Of a stretch of DNA of 64,000 bases, positions 27,456 through 42,478 are shown one piece after another. Where the stretch lies: positions 107,994,278 to 108,058,277 of the forward strand of contig JAVHZZ010000010.1 in NCBI GenBank assembly GCA_036250195.1, written 5' to 3'. Numbering within the stretch: position 1 is the stretch's first letter; each line of letters opens with the position of its first letter. The notes below the pieces were generated by a model. The model was given only the letters and a program-made list of their open reading frames with translations. It did not search any database and was not told where the DNA came from. This DNA comes from Mixophyes australis (taxonomy: Eukaryota; Chordata; Amphibia; Anura; Limnodynastidae). The translations under genes and the position numbers were made by a program.

Positions 27456-29435
27456 TTTCATCACAATTCCAGTTATTTACTTATATGACATCATCTGGTA
27501 TGAGCGCAGTCATTTTTATTTCTTTTGTCTATTTTTTAAACCGAGGAGGGATACCTTGAAAAATTAGTTGCAGCTCTATCGGTTTAGGTCAGTCATTCTG
27601 GATCTTGAGCACAGTGGTTTCTTTTTTTTTTTCATGGTTAAGCCCTTGGATATGACACAGAGCTGCTCTGTGTTATGACGTGATGTGGGTGAAGGTGGGA
27701 AACACATTTAACATGATAATTTAAAAGCAGGAAGGATGAAATCACTCACAATGTATGTAAAATCCACCTTTATTGTCTTTATTTTTTAAACACAGTCAGT
27801 ATGCCCCTAGGCAAGCATAGTCTTGTTCGACGTACACAAGTCCTCGGACAGGGCCAGGCGGAGGTGTGAGGGTACATGGGATCTGTCCCTGACATAACGT
27901 TTACTCTTCTGAATATATCCGTATGTCTCCAGCTGTAGGTGTACAGTGCTCTGGCCTAAATAATGGCCAGATTTATCCCTGATGGATGGTGAGGTTGCAT
28001 TGCAAAGTGAAAATTCTTCATTTTGTGCCATGATAGACTCTTCTCATGTGTGTGCAGATGTTACACAGACACAGAGCGGTCTCGTTACTGGAATGTTACA
28101 CAAGCACTGCCTGCTCTTGTAAATAATACATGAATTTGGCTGGAGTGAATAACATAAGTGATATTTTGCAGCAACGCTGAGCTGCAAAGTGCCATTTAAC
28201 CCCTCTCTGTATAGGGAGTACAGTTCCAGCGTGCGCTGTGCCTTCAGCTCTGAGGGACTAACCTGTGCCTGGAGACCTCTTCAATAACCCGAAATTATCT
28301 GAGGCCTCGAAGTAAAACTAACATTGAGAATTAAAAGGGAACTTAATAATAAAACAGGAGCTACTAGCAACAGTCCCGGAAATATATGTCAAAAATATCA
28401 TGCGTTTCTCAGATCTAATGTCATTTAGATAACTCTTTGGGTGGGTGTCTGACCAGAAGATCAGTGGGTCTGGCAAGACATTTTCCTGATTATTGGCCAA
28501 ACAGATCTTTGCCAATTTGGTCATACGTCTGTAAGGTTATGTTGTGCAGATTTAGAGCTCATGGGTGTGAATATTAAGGAGTGTAAATGCCGATAGGTGC
28601 TGTATTTTGTGTAAAATTGCTCTGCGCCTGCCCAGAAACCAGCCACACGCCGGAGAATAGAGCAGCATCCAGTTCATCTTCTAGCGCAGAGGACCGTTAC
28701 TACAGCCTATAATTTCATGGTTTGAACGGGGAGGGGACTGGGCGCATGAACGTAGTCAATATACAGTAAGGGTGTGTCAAGCTCGAACACATGTAACAAC
28801 GTCCAATTTAAGCTTTGGACATCTATGAGGTACATGTTTTTCAGTCGTATCAATTGCACCAGGTACGGTTGCGGGTGTAAGTGGCGGTTCCTAGTGATGA
28901 CAGCTGTGTATGCATGCTGTAACGTGTATGCATGCTATAACATGTGTATACAGCTATAACATGTGTTTGCAATTAGGAGAAACTGTAAAAATGTGTTTTA
29001 TGTACAGTAGACATTAATAACATCTTGATAAACATTTTATGGAGAAAAAACTTTTTTTTTTTTTGTGTTTTGTCATTAATGACTATATTATTAAGAGGTG
29101 GCATTAATTGAATAGTTTGTTTCCCCCCCCCCCCCTGTGTTTTCTTTTTGGTATTGATATTCCAGATATGTATTATATGTATCTTGTAGTGTCTTGTCTG
29201 TTATAGCAGAGCGGACCTGGCCCCGTATTCATTCAGCATGGACCCATTGTATGGCATTGCATGAAGCAGACCTCATACTGTAATATCTGGAAGTCTGGCC
29301 TGATTGCTGAATGACCACATCCGGTTGAGTACAACACTGGCCCCACCGCATTTTCATCCGGGAACTATTCAAACATGGACAGGATTTCTTTGCTGGACAT
29401 TGAAGCCGGCACGTTTTTGACTTCTTCAAACTTGG
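27456..29435. other. Intron sequence; nothing recognised
   Basis: No exon or clear element is seen. Short T and C homopolymers occur at about 29048-29062 and 29125-29136. Confidence 0.45.
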
Positions 29436-29443
29436 TCTTAAGC

Positions 29444-29636
29444 CAGGGTTTCCCAAACCCAGTCCTCAGGGCTCCCCAACAGTGCAGGTTTTCCATATCT
29501 CCTTGCTGGAGCACAGGTGTATTCATTACTGACTGACACATTGTAACAGATCCACAGGTGGTCCTAATTATGTCACATGTGATCCAGAAAACCTGCACTG
29601 TTGGGGAGCCCTGAGAACTGGGTTTGGGAAACCCTG
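29444..29636. mobile_element. hAT-type MITE with 8-bp target duplication
   Basis: The ends are long inverted repeats starting CAGGGTTTCCCAAACCCAGT and extending about 50 bases with one clear mismatch. An exact 8-base duplication TCTTAAGC flanks it (29436-29443 and 29637-29644). An 8-bp duplication and CAGGG-type ends are typical of hAT elements. At 193 bases it has no transposase. Confidence 0.92.
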
Positions 29637-29644
29637 TCTTAAGC

Positions 29645-32150
29645 AATCGACTCGCCATTTGCGTGGCCAATTTTGCAGCAATATAGCGGGAAGGAACAGA
29701 TGGAGCCAGAGAGATGACGCAATGTATTTAGAAAACGGGAGGAATGTACATCCCAATATGTAATCATCTGAAGGGGAAGAGTCTCTTTAAATTACCGGCG
29801 TTCAACAATCCAAAACTCTGCTCAGTTAATTGTTAGTAGATACCTAACAGAAAATCCATAACGGTTTCTTGAAATCAAAAGAGAATTGCATGCAAATGTA
29901 TTGGGGTTTTTTCCTATCCCGTTTTCCCTGCTTATCACACATACACATATATAATATTATATATGTCCTGATTCCATGCAAAGTCTTAATAAAACTTACC
30001 GATGCAATTTTTTTCCTTTTAAAGCTGTTATTATCTCAGCTCTTCAGTTTATACACATTCTATTCTTATGTGAGTGTTTTTCTGCCTTCGCCAACATTTT
30101 TCCTGTCCCTGGGGAGGTGTTAGCATATGTTAAACCTGCATAGTTCAAGAGTTTATGTCAAACTTTTGCCAAGAATTCCTTTACAGTCAAATTATCCCTT
30201 AATGAAAACGTACGACGTCCAATGGATGCATGTTAATAAGAAAACTCCGTCTGGCAGTCTGTCAGTAACCTTGGCCTGGATGTTTTGTGGTTAGTTTTGC
30301 GGATTACTAGGGAACTCCATAAGCTAGTAGTGGAGATGTAATTTGCCCGCGCACACCACTAACCAATCCCATGTTTGCAGGAGGTAGATTTTGTCATGAC
30401 GTTAGATTGTCGCGTACACACAATAAAGGCAGCCGTTACATCCGTTTTGACGAGTGACCAAATATTCCCGAGAATCTTGTCACTCCGTGAACTAATGGCG
30501 TCATGCTGTTTAGAGAGCACAAAGTTTGTCCCAGAAAATAGCTGCTTTCAATGTATGTCGGGGCTGGGTTACTTTTAGGTCTTTTCATTAGAAAATATTG
30601 AGAAATCCTTGAGTTGGGGGCCTGCACGGTTTAAACATTCCCACTTCTATTCGACCAGTTGCTTTTTGGATTTTCTTATTTTCTAAAATTAAGTTGGCAG
30701 ACTATTAAACAAAAGCCTAGCACAGGAGATATCAGAGATATCTCCTGCATTAGGCGTACTTTAGCGTAAAATGTCAGTCCCCATTATTCTCTATGGGGAT
30801 AACGGTGTGGACCAATTTATTAACCTCTGAAAAACTTAGCTGTTAGCCATTCTATCCATTGGGGGAGAGTATTGCAGGAGCGGAATCTTCGCATCCTCCT
30901 CTCCCTCCTATCGCTATTTGTGTTCTGAGCACGCTTTGTGCGTAGGCCGGATCAGAACCTGGAAGTAAAGGGATCTCTATTGCGGTCACTTTACCATAGA
31001 CTCCTTGCCGGGACAGGCTCTTAGCGTAGCCGGGATTCCGGCTGAATAATTTTAATAGGTAAATTGCGATAAGAAATGTCAATTAATGTACAGAAAATGT
31101 GAAGGGTCATAAATAGACTCCATAGTGAGTGATGATGTTGTCTGTTACTTGAGAAAATAAGTATTTGTTTAGATACAATTTTTTGATAGGATATCTCTGC
31201 CCAAACCTTTTTAGGGTGGATTTTGTTATATTAAATAATAAAACTGAATATTACTTATCCGAGTCCAGTGTTCCTCCTGAACCATCGATGTCTATAAGGC
31301 CTAGCGATACGCTCCTTGCTACATCTTCCGCTTCCTTGGCGCCGTTCATGCGGATAGGACGTTTACTTTGGTAGTACAATAACAACGTGTCTGTTTGAAG
31401 AAAGACGCAAACGGAACCTAACTGGTCACCCTCCAGATCGATGAGATCGCCAGACCCCAGCTAAGTAGTAATCGACATTATCGGTAAATGATTGACAATT
31501 CAGTTTTGGGTGGAGTTACCTTGTAAAACGTTAGACTACTGACGCTTTACTTGGCTATTGTCAGCATCCATGTCTTACTGAATATGCAATTTTTATCTAG
31601 AGCAAATGACAATAGTAATACATGAAGCAGTTCAGGACTTGTATTTGGCCACCTCATTGAATGGTATGACACCTTCACTGCTCTGCTGTACAGAAACCTG
31701 TACAAAGTATATAGCTTCAGGTTGATTTCTCTTTTAGGTCAGGTTCACAATTAACCTCACTCTGAATAGAAGTATCCACTACTAAACTGGATTTTAAGCT
31801 TTTTAATAATGCAATAATGTGTCCCTCGTGACCTGTCTTACCTGCTATAAATGTGTCCGACTTCTAGATCATGAAAGATTAATAGGCACAATGTAAATAT
31901 ATGCAACAGCTAATTGCATTTATAACTGACTATTACATGGTCGTTAGTTTGTTTTCTTTTGTGAAGGTTCCACTTAGAGCACACGGGTCACCTGGAGACT
32001 GGGGTCACGGAGCAGATGAAATATATGAAGCCATGAAAAAGTTATATATCGTAATAAAAATTAGTTATTGGTGTTGCAAGATTATTTCTATTAATGTTAA
32101 AGGGGTGATTTTATATGCAGGACCACATTTCGGCATCCTCCTGATTATAT
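29645..32150. other. Intron sequence with a short perfect hairpin
   Basis: No exon is seen. CAGGAGATATC and its complement form an 11-bp-arm hairpin with a 3-base loop at 30723-30747, in a stretch that looks like a decayed palindromic MITE (about 30700-31085). Confidence 0.45.
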
Positions 32151-32154
32151 GTCG

Positions 32155-33100
32155 TTATTGTTATTCTTTATTTATATGGCGCCACAAGTTATCCGCAACG
32201 TCATACAAAATACAGATTAACAGGACAGACAGTATACCAGGGTGTCACAGTACAGGGTAAAACAATTATAACAAACTTCTATCGCTGAGTAAAATAGGTA
32301 CAGTGGAGTAGGAGAGGAAGAAATGGAATTGAGGCAGAAGGGAAGAATGTCCTGCTCATAGGAGCTTACATACTAAGGGACGGGGAGACACACAACAGGG
32401 ACAGGAGGAGTCAGTAGAGGGGATCAAACACATGAGGAAAGGAGAAGGTTAAGCGGATGGATGGTAGGCCGTGAGGAGCAGATGGGTTTTGGGAGCCCGT
32501 TTGAAGGAGCCATAATTAGGGGACAGATGGATGGGGGGGAGGCAGGTTGTTCCAATGGAGGGGGCAGCACGGGATAAGTCTTGAATTCTGGCGTGGGATG
32601 AAGTGATCAGTGTGGAGGAAAGGTGTCTATGATTGGCCGATTGCAGGGAACAGGCAGGAGGGTGGATGGAGAGGAGGTTAGAGATATAAGGGGCAGTGGA
32701 GTGGGAGAGGGCCTTGTAAGTGACAGTAAGGAGCTTAAAGAGGATTCTGTAGGGGAAAGGCAGCCAATTTGGGGAACAGCAGAGATGGTGGAGTTGTTAA
32801 CGGTGATGGATAGATCAAGGCTGGGTGAGAATTCAGAAGTAGTGAAAACGATTAGTTCAGTTTTAGCAATGTTGATTTTGAGAAAACGTGAAGGTATCCA
32901 GGAGGAGATGGCAGAAAGGCAGCCTGAGACACGAGAGGAGGGATGGGGGGATGGGGGGATGGGGGGGGGGGGGTCGGGAGAAGAGTTGAGAATCATTGGC
33001 GTAGAGCTGGTACTGGAGACCAAAGGAAGAGTTGAGATCGTCCAGGTACGTAGTGTATAGTGAGAAGAGAAGAGGGCTGAGATCGGAGCCCTGAGGGCTT
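32155..33100 (-). pseudogene. 5'-truncated L2-like LINE, 3' end
   Basis: Read on the minus strand, the region holds the end of a LINE polymerase ORF and its 3' [21 protein letters not shown] and LDLSITVNNSTIS (about 32810-32920) match the post-catalytic region of L2/jockey-group polymerases. After a frameshift in a C run, the C-terminus SFKRAPKTHLLLTAYHPSA ends at a stop codon at 32449-32451. The 3' UTR closes with TATGTAAGCTCC and TTGTGGCGCCATATAAATAA, similar to the SINE tail. Internal deletions, a frameshift and poly-G instability show it is inactive. Confidence 0.8.
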
Positions 33101-33129
33101 TATTTAGAACCTGATAAGAGGTCAGTAAA

Positions 33130-33710
33130 AAGCACTAATCACAAGGAGAACATAAGATTTGAAAGCAGAAATGAAGAGAATTTGGCACAGCTGTGGATTT
33201 GTCTAAAACAGACCGTAGTCCAAAGAGCATCCATGTGCAATAGCACTTGTTTGAGAGGCCAACAAAGAAGCCTTGGCAACTCTGACACAGTTAGTCTTTA
33301 GTCACCTATATGGGAGGATCTGTCCATGGTACAACAGAGAGGTGGCAATATGGAAAACTTGGGAGAAGTCTTATATTCCAGTAGAACAGTGACCCTAAGC
33401 TTAGAGCAAAAGCCACAGTGGGGTGACTTACAAAAAAACAGCCCAATATCCTGGAGTGGAGCAGTCAAAGGCCAAACCTCAGTCCCATGGAGATCCTGTG
33501 GAATGATTGTAGTTCATACACAGCCTGATGGAGATGATTGGAGAAAAACTACAGCATCCCGATGTGCAAAGGTAGTAGAGACTTATCAAAGTACTAAATC
33601 AAGGAAGACCTTTACTTATGTAATCACATATTGTCTGCTTTTTATTGTAATTATGCAAACACATTTTAAAGATTTTATTTTATGAGTTTAGAATGGGGCT
33701 CTTCATCCAG
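33130..33710 (+). pseudogene. Tc1/mariner-like transposase relic
   Basis: The order of decayed blocks follows a vertebrate Tc1-like transposon: AGGCCAACAAAGAAGCCTTG and GGCAACTCTGA, then TATGGGAGGATCTGTCCATG, then a CCAGTAGAACAGTGACCCTA block (the decayed QQDNDPKH catalytic segment), TGGAGTGGAGCAGTCAAAGG (EWPSQS), GATGTGCAAAGGTAGTAGAG, and the terminal ACTTATGTAATCA. The frame is broken repeatedly and the 5' half is missing. It abuts the LINE fragment, so one has landed in or beside the other. Confidence 0.75.
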
Positions 33711-33734
33711 TTGACCTGCCATCGACAACAGATA

Positions 33735-35122
33735 TGTTCATTTAAAAATAGTCCGACTCGGGATGTAACTAATGCAAGTTGGGGAGACAACTTCCCACAC
33801 AAACACTTCACCGCCTCCGTTCTATAAGGGTTGTTTGTCTGTGCGGTAGTGTGTTTATCTCCAAGCCCCAAGAAACAACAGGAAAGAGAGATTGATGTGT
33901 TTGCAACCTAAGGATGTTTTTCAGTATTCTACATAAGGATTTTATTCATAAAAAAATATGAGGAAGTCTGTATCTGCAGTTTATTCTGGACTATTGACAG
34001 GATGTGTGTACATCATCCTAATCCAACCGGGAGAGATCTCTGTTTGGCTGTCATGTTTGAGATATTTCCAGTTGCGTTAAAATGACACAATGCAGACACA
34101 CAAATACATGTAAAATTTTTGCTTATATCCTTGCATTCCATAAGATCTCTTAATAAGCATGTGAATGTATTATGAATTTATCGCTACATTTTCCTGCAGT
34201 CCATTTGATGGTCTGCTTGTACCCACAAAGACAGCGTACGGGCCGCTTCTGCTGTTTGTAGCAAAATGGTTGTGGTAAATTATGAGATTTGATTCTTAGA
34301 GGAAATGGGAAAATTTAATATCCAAAGAGGTTCGAGCAAATCTGTCAGATTGGAAAAATGCACAATGACTTCACATTGGAAGTTCTAGATGTGTTGATCC
34401 AGAGAAATGCAGAATAGAGTCCAGATCGCTGAACTGTTTCTTGTAAGAAAGGCGTTGAACCCACTTTTATGTCCTATTAAAGAATTGTGCGTTTCCACTT
34501 CCACTGGCTGAAAATTCTGTAATCTGGTTCCTAACGCAACACAAAGCTCTTGTTTTTATAATGAGCGCAACACACTAGTAATTAGATCAGACTATTTAAA
34601 AGAAAACAAAAAAAACTCAAGTTGTTTTTCATTATGAATTTATACAATTCTGTACCAATGTTATCCCAATATAAACACACGTCTTTTGAAGTGGAAAATT
34701 TTGGAGAGCGAGGGAGCGCTACAGTTTAAAGTGCTGGAGTCTATCTAATTTCTCTTTCTATTATGCCTGCGCTTGGTACAGGTTTAATGTAAGGTCTGGA
34801 CAGTTGTGTATACTGAGTGGACTCTGCAGGGCTCGGATTGGATGATCTGCTGCAGAACAGTCTCTGCTTCTCCGGGAGAGGGATAGATACAAAGCTGCTA
34901 GCTGCACACATCCGTGATCTGTCTGTATTTAGCCAGTCCGATCTCTGGGGGGCCAATGGTGACGTGATGCATGGAACCTCTGTCCGTAGTTAGTACGCTG
35001 ACCGCTGGGGTGTTGACCATGCATGTTTGGGTCTATTGCTGTGCTAAACAGCCTACTTAACAAAGCCGTGAAGTCCGTCCTGGGGCTAACAGAGGTAGCA
35101 ACAAGTCCTCTTTACAGACCAA
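33735..35122. other. Intron sequence; nothing recognised
   Basis: No exon or clear element is seen. Confidence 0.45.
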
Positions 35123-35298
35123 GGGGTAAATTTATCAAGATGCGGGTTTGAAAAAGTGGAGATGTTGCCTATAGCAACCATTCAGATTCTAGTCATCATT
35201 TATTTAGTACATTCTACAAAATGACAGCTAGAATCTAATTGGTTGCTATAGGCAACATCTCCACTTTTTCAAACCCACAGCTTAATAAATTTACCCCC
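35123..35298. mobile_element. Palindromic MITE, copy 1
   Basis: The two halves are inverted copies: GGGGTAAATTTATCAAG on the left and its near complement on the right, with GTGGAGATGTTGCCTATAGC arms and a TTTATTTAGTACATTCTACA centre. The whole element can fold into one long hairpin. A second copy is at 58067-58238. Confidence 0.9.
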
Positions 35299-35397
35299 GA
35301 GTGTTAATTATTTTTATTATATCATAAATATATACTGAGGCCTGTGTATTACTTAGCGTAGTTATACATTTTATATAACTGATGTGTTAAACTACTA

Positions 35398-35587
35398 TAC
35401 CGAAAAACACAAATATCAGCGCTGGAATACAGGAACTAACCTACTATTAACTGAATCCACAATATTGTAATGTATAAACCACAATGTTTATTAACAAACA
35501 AAATTATTAAAAACAGTGCACTGTTTACATATACCACATGTGCGGACTTACGCATATGCAACTATTGTTTAACATCTCAAGATCTTG

Positions 35588-35652
<65 letters not shown>

Positions 35653-36080
35653 TTGTATTTTTATTTATACGTGCCAAGTTAGAGGTTAGATCCTATGTCA
35701 TTATACAATTAGGAACTGCATGATAGGAATATTCCTTTAAGCATCAACAGATTATTTGTCTATATCATCATGGATGCCATTTTGATACTGGTTTAATGTG
35801 AGGGATCTGACCTCTTATTTATTGCACATGTGGTATATGTAAACAGTGCACGGTTTTTAATAATTTTATTTGTTAATAAACATTGTGGTTTATACATTAC
35901 AATATTGTGGATGTAGTGAATAGTAGGTTAGTTCCAGTATTCCAGCACTAATATGTGTGTTTTTTGGTTGATTCTTAGTGAGAACCCTCAGGTTCTATTC
36001 AGCTGTAGGACAATTGGATACTTATCTACCTTTATACTAAAAATCTAGTGTTGCAGCGCCTAGAATATAATTTTTTGTTA
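35398..36080. mobile_element. Element with 142-bp inverted arms and 10-bp TSD
   Basis: Arms 35401-35542 and 35825-35966 are reverse complements with only a few mismatches, around a 282-base loop containing a (TA)n run at 35594-35644. The perfect 10-base duplication TAAACTACTA flanks 35398-36080 (35388-35397 and 36081-36090). The right arm is followed by a 114-base tail with an AGAACC/GGTTCT hairpin and an AT-rich end. No ORF is present. It could be a MULE-like DNA element with displaced arms or a retroposed copy with an inverted 5' duplication. Confidence 0.8.
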
Positions 36081-36090
36081 TAAACTACTA

Positions 36091-37074
36091 AACTGAACCT
36101 GTGCAGCTTGTGTTCTGTCTCTGTCCCATCCCCTTGCTGAAAGCAGACATGCTTTATCTTGTGTGCAGGGGAGGAGGAAGAAGTGTAAGATAAATGCTGT
36201 AATATTCACAGTGTGACAAACCTGGGTTCATTGTTTACCCCGTCTCTATCTTTTACTTGTTTTCTTTCCCGTAATAACCACAGGAAGACGAGGTTTAAAT
36301 GTGCACTTCATAAAATGCATTTGCTGAATCATCTAATATCAAGCTGAAAGATAATCATATTAATGTCCTTGTGGTTCGTACACAGCAATTTATTTAGTTT
36401 AATTTTTTTTTTTTTTATTGTTTTCCCTTGAAATGTTTGAGATTCTAAATGAATTAGTGGAAAGGGCAGTGATTTGCTATTTTTAGATGTTGCTTACTCG
36501 TGGAATTCCTCAGCAATCAGAAACAGAACACGGAGTAGCAGTAGCATCTCGTACAGAGTACACCAAGCTCTCAAATCTCCGCTGGGACAATCTGCGGACT
36601 ACATGTCACAGACCTATACTTCACCTGAGAGTTGTGATATGATTTTATCACAAGCACAGTCTAATGCAAGATAAAAATGTGCTGCGCTGCGATAATCTGC
36701 AAGACTGTGGCGCTTTTATCGAAACCAAGCACTGCTAGTCTGTTTTGTATCTAATATGCAGAATTCTTAGTTACAAACTTTTGTAAACATATTCTAACCC
36801 CCCATCCCCGGCACCTGACAGTGTTTCGGCTATCGGGTAGCCCTAACTATGAACCTCGAGATTCCCTATATTGGGTCACGTATTTATGATGATAGAAATG
36901 GAGAGATAACTTACCAGGATGTATCTCATCGGCCTTCAAATGGCACTACAAGGTCCAGCACTCCCATATCAGCTACTGAGACAGTGATGCACAATATGTT
37001 CTGTCCATGAAAGCGATCAGATATAACTCTTCCCCTGGGTGGTAAATGTTGCAGATTTGTCTCAGAAAATGTTA
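36091..37074. other. Intron sequence; nothing recognised
   Basis: No exon or clear element is seen. Confidence 0.45.
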
Positions 37075-37480
37075 AACTGGGTTCACACCGATGTAATTAT
37101 TGTGCAGATCACACGATAAACAGCCGTTTGATCATTGCATTAGTGTGTACGCTCCCACGGTCATGTTTTCATACCAAAGTACATTGCGCTGTTGATTTGG
37201 TTTTCTAAAGTTTCTAAAAATTACGATCAACGATGGAACGATGTCGGGGAAATGTGGCAGTGTGTACGCACTCACCACCAGCAGTGTAGGCAGATATCTG
37301 TACAGTGTACAGAGTCACCATCTATTCAGCCGATGGTTATGAGAGATGAAGATCACAGATCTGGAGGTGAATCATGTAGGTGTGTACACAGGAATCTGCT
37401 GGTCATCGGGACTTGTAGTCATCAGTAAAATAGTTACAGAAATGGCATCTGAAGTAAGATTGTCTAGGTGTGTACCCAGC
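37075..37480. mobile_element. MITE with CTGGGT(A/T)CACAC ends, copy 2
   Basis: The left end ACTGGGTTCACACC and right end GGTGTGTACCCAGC are inverted. Interior blocks (GTGTACGCTCC, ACAGAGTCACCATCTATTCA, GAAGATCACAGATCTGG) match the copy at 22567-22958, defining one non-autonomous family. Confidence 0.75.
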
Positions 37481-40067
<2,587 letters not shown>

Positions 40068-40176
40068 TTACCCCTACATCCCCATCCTTCCAGCGCAGCT
40101 ACTGGAGGTCCTCAGCTCCCCCACACCATTTATTATTGGGGTCCATTCCATCTTCTGCTCGGAGCTCCATGACCTG
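40068..40176 (+). CDS. SBF2: SBF2 exon e: central DENN
   Basis: This exon has 109 bases, entered in phase 2 and left in phase 0, with acceptor TTTTCCAG and donor GTAAGA. It encodes [20 protein letters not shown] and FIIGVHSIF, the classic DENN signature. The last residues, CSELHDL, are the variable end before the [11 protein letters not shown] segment of the next exon. Confidence 0.96.
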
Positions 40177-40375
40177 GTAAGAGGGCGATCAACGTCTCTA
40201 CGACATAAATCTGGTTATCACGGCACCCTGGCGACGTGGGGGGCGGTTAATCACCTATTTTGTCAAGGTTTCATGTTGCACATTTAGTTGCCGTGTTCTG
40301 ATATTTTGTGTTTCACGTGTATAAGTTGTATTGACATGAAAAGTAGCATTGGGCCGTTGAGCAAGATTATTCGTT

Positions 40376-40955
40376 CCATATGTTTGCTAAGTTTCGGGAA
40401 CTGGTTTTATCCAGAGCTCCTGCAGGAGTCTCATCCCCTCATCTGGCTGCGAGCTGCCTGTTAGACAGGTGCCGAGTGCTGGATTTATTACTCTACGTAC
40501 CGTCCCCATTGTATAGTGTCTTTTTTTAACTCCTGCTAAGTGTAACAGATCCTTCTGTCTCAGTTATCATTTCTCATGTCACTACCTTCTCTCTGGAATG
40601 ATCGGAAACATTCTTTACAAAATCAAAATAACGGAATGAAACGTTTCAGCGGTAAACGGCAAGAGAAGAATGTCCTACAGCGGACATCTCCTTTAAGTAG
40701 TGCGAGCGATCTTTCTGGCCCGGGTGCTGATTTATGCGTGTTGTTCCAATGTTACATGTACAAGCTATGTTGACAGTGGTAGCAGTGGGGCATGGAAAGT
40801 CTTATGAGTTCCATATGTTTCACGCGCTTTAAGAACTGGTTTTATCCAGAGTTTCACCGGGAGTCCTGTCCCATCATCTTCCAGGGAGCAAATTCTAAGA
40901 CAGGTGCCAAAATCCTGAATTTAATGGCCAGTACCCCTGTCTAGTGAGTGCATGA
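40376..40955. repeat. Diverged local duplication in intron e-f
   Basis: A segment of about 145 bases at 40376-40520 (TTCCATATGTTT, AACTGGTTTTATCCAGAG, GACAGGTGCC) recurs at 40808-40955 in diverged form, about 430 bases apart. No coding content is seen. The rest of intron 40177-41666 shows nothing recognisable. Confidence 0.7.
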
Positions 40956-41666
40956 CATCCGTGAGGTGGGGGTCTACCTTGTGTACTGTGAGTAGCAGGG
41001 GTTAAGGTGGCCTCATTCTGTATAATGATAAGTGTAGACTTTCTGGTGTTGCCCTGCGCGCCTCTTGATATTTATTTTGTTATATATCATAGTTTTTCAA
41101 TTTGACAGATTTTGGCTAAAGTTTTGTGAAAGGTTGGATGCAGCTATAATTCACTTGTCAGATCCCCTTGTCTGAATCTATAAATCTGTAGCTTATGCCC
41201 AGCAAGATATTATAATATTTAAACTGCTACTAAATCCCCCAAAATTTGTAATTTTTCAGATCTGAACCGTGAAGGTAAAATACAAGGTTCATTTGTAACC
41301 TTGACCTTCCCCTGCTGCCCTATTAATTACCGCCACAATTCCATTACAGCTGAACCGCCTCCCACACGGACAATGTCCTGAGGGGATCAAAAAGCCAAGG
41401 CATCGCTTGCCTGTGCTCCTGTGTGTTAAACAACCAATCCACCTTGTGTATTTCTGCAGAGCAAGTCTGCCCAGTTGTCAGTCACTCTGTGTCTGCTTAG
41501 TTAGAGAGGCTCCTCCCTCCTAGCAGGGCAGCCGGCTGCAGAGAAATTAATGAGTGTTTTATCCTAAGAATATCTGGGATCAGATCGGAAGCCACTATGA
41601 CGTTGTTTGGGTTGTTATCTGGCTCTGTGGAAAGGAATACTATAATCTTCTCTTCTTTCATTTCAG

Positions 41667-41780
41667 CTTGATGTGATTATAGCAGATCTGGATGGAGGCA
41701 CCATAAAAATACCTGAATGTATCCACTTGTCTCAGCTGCCGGAACCGCTCCTCAACCAGGCCCAGACCGCGCTGTCCCTG
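41667..41780 (+). CDS. SBF2: SBF2 exon f: DENN, cDENN to dDENN junction
   Basis: This exon has 38 codons, phase 0 to 0, with acceptor CTTTCATTTCAG and donor GTGAGT. It encodes [19 protein letters not shown] followed by [18 protein letters not shown]. The DLDGG turn is diagnostic of DENN proteins of the SBF type. Confidence 0.96.
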
Positions 41781-42250
41781 GTGAGTCTCGGCTCGGACTG
41801 TCTGTCCCATCATGTATTAGTATGTGGGGGCTTATACCAGTCTGTGTGACTGGTCTGTGCACGTTCCATTACCCGGGAAGATGATTGGAAATAATGTGTA
41901 ATACACATAGACGTGATCGCCAAGTCACTGTGAGGAGCTCTGAGCTCTATTGAGCAATACAACTGGGAGGGTAAAGACCGCAGTATTTGCTACATATGGT
42001 GTAAAAAATTATAGAAAGAAAACCATTATGTGGAAAACCTAATTGCCAACTAATTCCATACCAATAGTGTTCAATTTTCTTTTTATTAGGGTAAAATCCA
42101 ATGATCCATACAATATGTTTAGAGGAAATATTTAACTGATCCCAGAACCCCGATCTCTGTATCCAATGCTGCGTTATAGAGTCATATGTTTATATATTAT
42201 GGATCCTTCTGTGACCGGAAGTTCCTAAGTCGTTTTTTTTTCTCTTCCAG

Positions 42251-42328
42251 GTTCTGCACCCGGATCTGGAAGTTGCAGATCACGCCTTCCCACCGCTGCG
42301 CACGTCTTCGTCTCATGTAAAGATGCTG
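42251..42328 (+). CDS. SBF2: SBF2 exon g: short exon before dDENN
   Basis: This is the shortest exon here at 26 codons, phase 0 to 0. The acceptor is a T-rich tract ending CTCTTCCAG and the donor is GTAAGA. It encodes [18 protein letters not shown] and ends [16 protein letters not shown] matches SBF2; SBF1 has a different version (DPELELADLAF). Confidence 0.94.
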
Positions 42329-42478
42329 GTAAGAAACTTTTTCCAGGACGTTATATCACATGTTCAGCTTTTGTGGACTTGACGTGTTTAAGTCACTAGG
42401 GGATATTTTTCAGTATTGAATACGGTTTACGCTGGAAATGCTTAGAAAGTGCTGGGCTTTGTAGATGGTGGTTATTCC

